Below, one piece after another: positions 60,273 to 64,000 of a DNA stretch of 64,000 bases (its first letter is position 1; each line of letters begins with the position of its first letter). Where the stretch lies: assembly GCF_051954455.1 (NCBI RefSeq), contig NZ_JBQCHS010000003.1, positions 48,118 through 112,117 on the forward strand. Direction: 5' to 3'. The position numbers and the translations under genes are program-made. The notes below the pieces were generated by a model. The model had not been told where the DNA came from. It did not search any database and saw nothing but the letters and a program-made list of their open reading frames with translations. Source of the stretch: Pseudolysinimonas sp051954455. GTDB lineage: Bacteria; Actinomycetota; Actinomycetes; Actinomycetales; Microbacteriaceae.

Positions 60273-61021
60273 TGGGCGCATTCGACGGACTGGTGGTCCT
60301 GATCACCGGGGGAGCGTCCGGCATCGGCGCCGCCACCGCTCGACGCTTCGCCGAGGAGGGCGCGCGGATCGCGATCCTCGACCGCGACACCACGAACGCC
60401 GACCCGGAATTCACGGCGCGGACGGTCGACATCACCGATGACGAGGGTGTTCGAGCCGCCGTCCGCAGCATCGGCGACGAGCTGGGCGGGATCGACATCG
60501 TCATCAACAACGCCGGTATCGGCGCGCAGGGCGACATCGCCGCCAACCCGGCGGAGGAATGGCTCCGGGTGCTGGACGTCAACGTCGTCGGGATCGCGCG
60601 CGTCACGTCGGCGGCCCTGCCCTACCTGCGGAGCTCGGCGCATGCCGCGGTCGTGAACACGGCGTCCATCGCCGCGACGGCCGGCCTGCCGCAGCGCGCC
60701 CTGTACAGCGCCTCGAAGGGAGCGGTGCTCGCCCTCACCCGGGCCATGGCGGCCGATCACCTGCGGGAGGGAATCCGCGTCAACGCCGTCAGCCCGGGAA
60801 CGGCCGACACTCCGTGGGTCGGTCGACTCCTCGAGAGCGCCGAGGACCCCGCGGCCGAGCGCGCTGCGCTGAACGCCCGCCAGCCGAGCGGGCGCCTGGT
60901 CACCGCGGACGAGGTCGCCACCGCGATCCTCCACCTGGCCGACCCGCGATCCACGGCGACCACCGGCACGAGCCTCGCCGTCGACGGCGGCATGCAGGAA
61001 CTCCGACTGCGTCCCGAATGA
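60269..61021 (+). CDS. SDR family dehydrogenase (2-keto-3-deoxy-sugar-acid dehydrogenase-like)
   Basis: A 250-residue classical SDR with ITGGASGIGAATA, NNAGIGAQG, the catalytic Ser in VNTASIAAT and Tyr-x3-Lys in YSASKGA, ending in VDGGMQELRL. In the diketo pathway this step oxidises 2-keto-3-deoxy-L-fuconate or -rhamnonate at C4 to supply the FAH enzyme; the assignment is by context. It overlaps both neighbours by 4 nt. Confidence 0.87.
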   Translation: MMGAFDGLVVLITGGASGIGAATARRFAEEGARIAILDRDTTNADPEFTARTVDITDDEGVRAAVRSIGDELGGIDIVINNAGIGAQGDIAANPAEEWLRVLDVNVVGIARVTSAALPYLRSSAHAAVVNTASIAATAGLPQRALYSASKGAVLALTRAMAADHLREGIRVNAVSPGTADTPWVGRLLESAEDPAAERAALNARQPSGRLVTADEVATAILHLADPRSTATTGTSLAVDGGMQELRLRPE

Positions 61022-61341
61022 GCGAGCACTACGGCCAGGTCGTCGGCCTGCGGCCCGAGCGGCGCGAGGAATACCTGCGGTTGCATCGCCCGGTGTGGGT
61101 GGAGGTCGAGCGGACGATCCGCGGCTGCGGGACCCGCGACGACCGGATCTACCTGCACGGCGATCTGCTGTTTCTCGACGTTCGAGTACCTCGGCACCGA
61201 CTACGCCACCGCATGGCGCGCATGGCGGCGGACCCGGTGACCCGGCGATGGTGGGACCTGACCGGCCGCCGCCGGATTGCGCTCGACCCCTCCGGGACCC
61301 CGTGGTCGAAGGCCGGCCACCCCGGCTCTCCTCGAAGGTGA
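61018..61341 (+). CDS. L-rhamnose/L-fucose mutarotase-like protein with apparent compensating frameshifts
   Basis: A 107-residue protein whose beginning (EHYGQVVGLRPERREEYLRLH; HGDLLF) and later part (MARMAADPVTRRWWDLT) match the RhaM/FucM mutarotase family, which interconverts sugar anomers. Between them, residues encoded at about 61171-61212 read LDVRVPRHRLRHR. The next frame reads FEYLGTDYAT, the expected family sequence. One extra base near 61171-61173 and one missing base near 61212 would explain this. The C-terminus (GHPGSPRR) is also out of frame with an expected ending. The gene may be decaying, or the sequence may contain errors. ATG 61018 overlaps the SDR stop. Confidence 0.7.
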   Translation: MSEHYGQVVGLRPERREEYLRLHRPVWVEVERTIRGCGTRDDRIYLHGDLLFLDVRVPRHRLRHRMARMAADPVTRRWWDLTGRRRIALDPSGTPWSKAGHPGSPRR

Positions 61342-61342
61342 G

Positions 61343-61885
61343 TCAGCTCGGCGAGCGGTCGGCGGCGGCTCGATCGGCGCGCGCACTCCGCGTCCACGCT
61401 CCGGTCGCCCGCAGCGTGTCGCGCAGGCTCCGCCCCTCGCGCCACTCGCGCACCGTCAGCGCGATGATCGCGATGTCGAGGAGCGTCAGGAGCGCGATCC
61501 CGACGGAGGGATGCAGCGCGAACTCGACGATCTGATAGATCGTGAGCGCGCTCAGCGCGGCGATCGCCCAGGGGTAGACCCGGGTCGCGCCGACGACGAG
61601 CGCGACGACGATGGCGAGCTTCACCACGCCGTGCACGAGGAGGTACACGCCGAGGAAGAAGGCGCCGTGCCCGTGCAGCTGGGCGACGCCGCTCTGCAGG
61701 AGGCGGGCGACGCGGTCGTGCGGGTCCTCGAGGAGCTCGCCCGCGGTGGCCCCGCGCACCAGCGCCGTGAGCGTGGCGGGGGAGAGGAACAGGAGCGGCA
61801 GGCCGACGACGACCTCCACGAGCCCGTCGAGCGCCTTGAAAGCGATCCCGATCAGGAAGACGAGGTCGAGGACGTGCCGGCGCAT
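61343..61885 (-). CDS. DUF2127 family membrane protein
   Basis: A 180-residue protein with four hydrophobic segments and the DUF2127 features DLVFLIGIAFKALDGLVEVVVGL, HGAFFLGVYLLVHGVVKL and YQIVEFALHPS. The C-terminal tail is Arg/Asp-rich. ATG 61885 is the first good start; the reading further upstream is low-complexity. Function unknown. It converges on the mutarotase gene with a one-base gap. Confidence 0.82.
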   Translation of the reverse strand: MRRHVLDLVFLIGIAFKALDGLVEVVVGLPLLFLSPATLTALVRGATAGELLEDPHDRVARLLQSGVAQLHGHGAFFLGVYLLVHGVVKLAIVVALVVGATRVYPWAIAALSALTIYQIVEFALHPSVGIALLTLLDIAIIALTVREWREGRSLRDTLRATGAWTRSARADRAAADRSPS

Positions 61886-61896
61886 CCCGTGCCGCC

Positions 61897-62001
61897 TCAC
61901 GCGAAGAACGCCGACGTGTCGACGGCATCCGTGCGGCGCATCCCGCGGCGGACCGCGTGGCTGTCGCGGAGGAGCTCCGCCGCGTCGGCGCGCGTCGTCA
62001 T
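61897..62001 (-). CDS. Possible small protein (34 aa)
   Basis: An ATG-started 34-codon frame (MTTRADAAELLRDSHAVRRG then MRRTDAVDTSAFFA) on the minus strand directly before the DUF2127 gene. Its amino-acid make-up looks protein-like, but there is no clear ribosome-binding site and no family known to me. Confidence 0.3.
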   Translation of the reverse strand: MTTRADAAELLRDSHAVRRGMRRTDAVDTSAFFA

Positions 62002-62028
62002 GCCGCGAGGATACGCGCCGCCCCTGCG

Positions 62029-62820
62029 TCAGAGCAGCGAGGTGAGCACCCCGCCGTCCGCCCGCAGCGCGGCGCCGTTCGTCGCGGACGACAACGGGCT
62101 GGCGAGGTAGACCACGAGGCTCGCGATCTCGGCCGGTTCGAGGAACCGCTCGACGAGCGACGTGCGGTTGGCACCGATGATCGCCGTGCGGAGCTCGGCC
62201 GCCGGCAGGCCCTGCGCCGCGGCGAGGGCCTCGACCGCGTCGGCGACGCCATCGGAGTAGGTCGGTCCGCCGAGGACCGTGTTGACGGTGACCGCCGTGC
62301 CGCGGGTGAGCTTCGCGAGCCCGTTGCCGAGGGCGAGCATCCCGGCCTTCGTCACCCCGTAGGGGATCATGTCGGCCGGCACGTTGACGCCGGACTCGCT
62401 CGCGACGAGGATCACGCGGCCGTGCCCGCGGTCGAGCATCCCGCCGAGCAGGCCGCGCGTGAGCCGCACCGCGCTCAGCAGGTTGACGTCGAGGCAGCGC
62501 TGCCATGCGGCGTCGTCGATGTCGGCGAACGGGGCGACATCGAACGCCCCCGCGTTGTTGACGAGCACATCGACCTCGCCGAGGCGCCGCAGCAACTCCG
62601 CGGTCGCGTCGGCGTCGGCGAGGTCGGCGGCGATGCCGGAGACCGCCGAGGCCGGGGCGACCCCTCGCAGACGTGCGACCGCGGCGTCGACACCGGACTC
62701 GGAGCGCCCGTTGAGCACGACCTCCGCCCCCTCGCGGGCGAGCGCCTCGGCGATGGCGGCGCCGATGCCGCGGGTCGATCCGCTCACGAAGGCCCGAGCG
62801 CCCTCCAACCCCATGTCCAC
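62029..62820 (-). CDS. SDR family oxidoreductase
   Basis: A 263-residue SDR with VSGSTRGIGAAIA, NNAGAFDVAPF, catalytic Ser in ILVASESGV and Tyr-x3-Lys in YGVTKAG, and a C-terminal DGGVLTSLL. Start GTG 62820 is supported by AAAGGAG five bases upstream; ATG 62814 is close by. It is divergent from a MarR-type regulator with a palindromic site between, so it is probably the regulated target. Substrate unknown. Confidence 0.85.
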   Translation of the reverse strand: MDMGLEGARAFVSGSTRGIGAAIAEALAREGAEVVLNGRSESGVDAAVARLRGVAPASAVSGIAADLADADATAELLRRLGEVDVLVNNAGAFDVAPFADIDDAAWQRCLDVNLLSAVRLTRGLLGGMLDRGHGRVILVASESGVNVPADMIPYGVTKAGMLALGNGLAKLTRGTAVTVNTVLGGPTYSDGVADAVEALAAAQGLPAAELRTAIIGANRTSLVERFLEPAEIASLVVYLASPLSSATNGAALRADGGVLTSLL

Positions 62821-62834
62821 ACGATCTCCTTTCG

Positions 62835-62880
62835 CTTGCTCAGTCAAGTCACCCCAGCGTGACGGACTTTCCTGAGCAAG
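62835..62880. promoter_or_regulatory. Inverted repeat between SDR and MarR genes
   Basis: CTTGCTCAG (62835-62843) and CTGAGCAAG (62872-62880) are perfect 9-base inverted arms 28 bases apart. CAAGTCA follows or precedes each arm as well, making two similar sites that could bind MarR dimers. Confidence 0.55.
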
Positions 62881-62903
62881 TCAAAATCGCGTAGTCTCGC
62901 GGC

Positions 62904-63377
62904 ATGTCCGCCGACCGTTTCGACGCCGAGGAGCTCGCCACCTGGTCGGCTCTCGCGACCCTGCTCGAATGGCTGCCCGCCGCACTCGACGCGCAGCTGC
63001 AGCGCGACGCGGGGCTCACCCACTTCGAGTACGGCATCCTGTTCGCGCTCGACGATGCCGACGAGGGCACGCTGCGCATGAGCACGCTGGCGGCCTACGC
63101 CAACAGCTCGCTCTCGCGGCTCTCGCGCGCCGTCGGGCGACTGGAGTCGCGCGGCTGGGCGCGGCGCTCGCCGGATCCCGCCGACGGGCGCTTCACGCTC
63201 GCGATCCTCACCGAGGACGGGCGCGATGCGGCGCGCGCGGCGACGCCCGGGCACGTGGAGCTGGTGCGCCGCGTCGTATTCGGCTCCCTCACCGCGGCGC
63301 AGGCGCGCGGGCTCCGACAGGCGAGCCTCCGCATCGTCGGCGCGCTCCGGGAGGACGGCGGTTGGCGCCCCTCCTGA
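62904..63377 (+). CDS. MarR family transcriptional regulator
   Basis: A 157-residue winged-helix regulator: LTHFEYGILFALDDADEGTLRMSTLAAYANSSLSRLSRAVGRLESRGWARRSPDPADGRFTLAILTEDGR covers the DNA-binding domain with the MarR wing (DPADGRF). It is divergent from an SDR gene and likely represses it and itself through the inverted repeat at 62835-62880; the inducer is unknown. Confidence 0.9.
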   Translation: MSADRFDAEELATWSALATLLEWLPAALDAQLQRDAGLTHFEYGILFALDDADEGTLRMSTLAAYANSSLSRLSRAVGRLESRGWARRSPDPADGRFTLAILTEDGRDAARAATPGHVELVRRVVFGSLTAAQARGLRQASLRIVGALREDGGWRPS

Positions 63378-63418
63378 CCCTGTTCCCCTCCCGCTCGAGG
63401 ACGGGCGAGGATCGTGAT

Positions 63419-64000
63419 GTGGACGATCGCACCGTCGGCTTCATCGGGCTCGGGATCATGGGCGTGCCGATGGCGCGCAACCTCGCGCGCGGCGGGGTGG
63501 ACCTCGTCGTGTGGGCGCGCTCCGCGGCCGCCGTCGAGGAGGTCGTCGGCGCCGGGGCGCGGGCCGTCGACGACGTGGCGGCGGTCTTCGCGGCGGCGGA
63601 GACGGTCATCCTGATGCTCCGCGACGAGGCGGCCGTCGACGCGGTGCTGCGCCGGGGGTCGGCGGAGTTCGCCCCGCTCGTCCGCGACCGCACGGTGGTG
63701 CAGATGGGCACCTTCACCACGGCGTTCTCCTCCGCCCTGGCGACGGAGGTCGACGCGGCGGGCGGACGCTACGTCGAGGCCCCCGTGTCCGGATCGCGCG
63801 GTCCCGCCGAGCAGGGCACGCTCGTCGCGATGCTCGCGGGCGATCCGGAGGCGATCGAGCACGTCGAGCCCGTGGTCGCGGCGATGTGCGCGCAGTCCTT
63901 CCGTTGCGGCCCCGTGCCGGCGGCCCTGACGATGAAACTGGCGGTCAACACGTTCCTGATCACGATGGTCACCGGGCTGGCCGAGACCTTCCACTTCGCC
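63419..64000 (+). CDS. 3-hydroxyisobutyrate dehydrogenase-like beta-hydroxyacid dehydrogenase (partial)
   Basis: The first 194 codons of an NAD-binding beta-hydroxyacid dehydrogenase, cut by the window end. The N-terminal motif is VGFIGLGIMGVPMARNLARGG; the substrate-site signature is YVEAPVSGSRGPAEQGTLVAMLAG, and the catalytic Lys lies in ALTMKLAVNTF. GTG 63419 follows GAGG by eight bases and fits the family start. Members oxidise 3-hydroxyisobutyrate, glycerate or tartronate semialdehyde. Confidence 0.88.
   Translation, partial: MDDRTVGFIGLGIMGVPMARNLARGGVDLVVWARSAAAVEEVVGAGARAVDDVAAVFAAAETVILMLRDEAAVDAVLRRGSAEFAPLVRDRTVVQMGTFTTAFSSALATEVDAAGGRYVEAPVSGSRGPAEQGTLVAMLAGDPEAIEHVEPVVAAMCAQSFRCGPVPAALTMKLAVNTFLITMVTGLAETFHFA

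Overview
The window looks like chromosomal DNA of a high-GC Gram-positive bacterium (Actinobacteria). GC is visibly high throughout, GTG starts and 4-nt ATGA/GTGA overlaps are frequent, and the housekeeping order tilS-hpt-ftsH-folP-folB-folK-DUF3180-PH-PH-DUF2520-(panC-lysS)-clpC-radA is the one seen in Microbacteriaceae and relatives. The family-level placement is inference from gene order. No rRNA, CRISPR array, intact IS element or prophage is visible.

Layout. 1-4280: a minus-strand run of five genes joined by 4-nt overlaps (MTA-phosphorylase-like, sugar epimerase, GT2 glycosyltransferase, DUF2064 transferase, SAM methyltransferase), meeting a plus-strand membrane gene tail to tail. 4355-5026: a secreted protein. 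5267-10603: a CitA/CitB-type two-component system divergent from a nitrate/taurine-type ABC importer. 10677-11483: a ZIP metal transporter behind a DtxR/IdeR-like box. 11612-11934: tRNA-Phe, tRNA-Asp and tRNA-Glu. 12207-14813: an M23 and an NlpC/P60 cell-wall hydrolase. 14851-24275: ppa, tilS, hpt, ftsH, the folate genes (folE absent) and a coupled chain of membrane/PH-domain genes ending in a DUF2520 gene. 24285-30305: six accessory enzymes and a regulator separating DUF2520 from panC. 30377-33505: panC, lysS and four small genes.

33602-40045: a LacI-controlled oligosaccharide locus (binding protein, two permeases, GH1-like and GH43-like enzymes; no ATPase). 40042-42983: pirin, a CtaG-like gene whose start region looks frameshifted, and an HTH/DUF2975 pair behind a nested palindrome. 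43113-48290: clpC, an ArgA-like acetyltransferase, a membrane-anchored protein and radA. 48386-52363: a MacAB-type exporter operon in which every product except the ATPase is glycine-rich. 52436-54073: a secreted HAD phosphatase made of two near-identical halves. 54174-55380: tRNA-Ser followed by a relic segment and a lipoprotein next to a truncated copy of itself.

55702-61341: an MHS-type transporter, a GntR/FCD regulator with two matching palindromes, and an enolase-superfamily dehydratase, FAH-type hydrolase, SDR and mutarotase. Together these fit a non-phosphorylating L-fucose/L-rhamnose-type pathway; the mutarotase carries apparent compensating frameshifts. 61343-64000: a DUF2127 membrane protein, a divergent SDR/MarR pair, and the start of a 3-hydroxyisobutyrate-dehydrogenase-like gene cut by the window end.

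The best candidate for an undescribed system is the coupled operon at 451-4280. Its phosphorylase/glycosyltransferase/methyltransferase mix resembles nucleoside-derived sugar assembly, but the substrate is unknown. All assignments rest on reading motifs by eye; no database search was possible.
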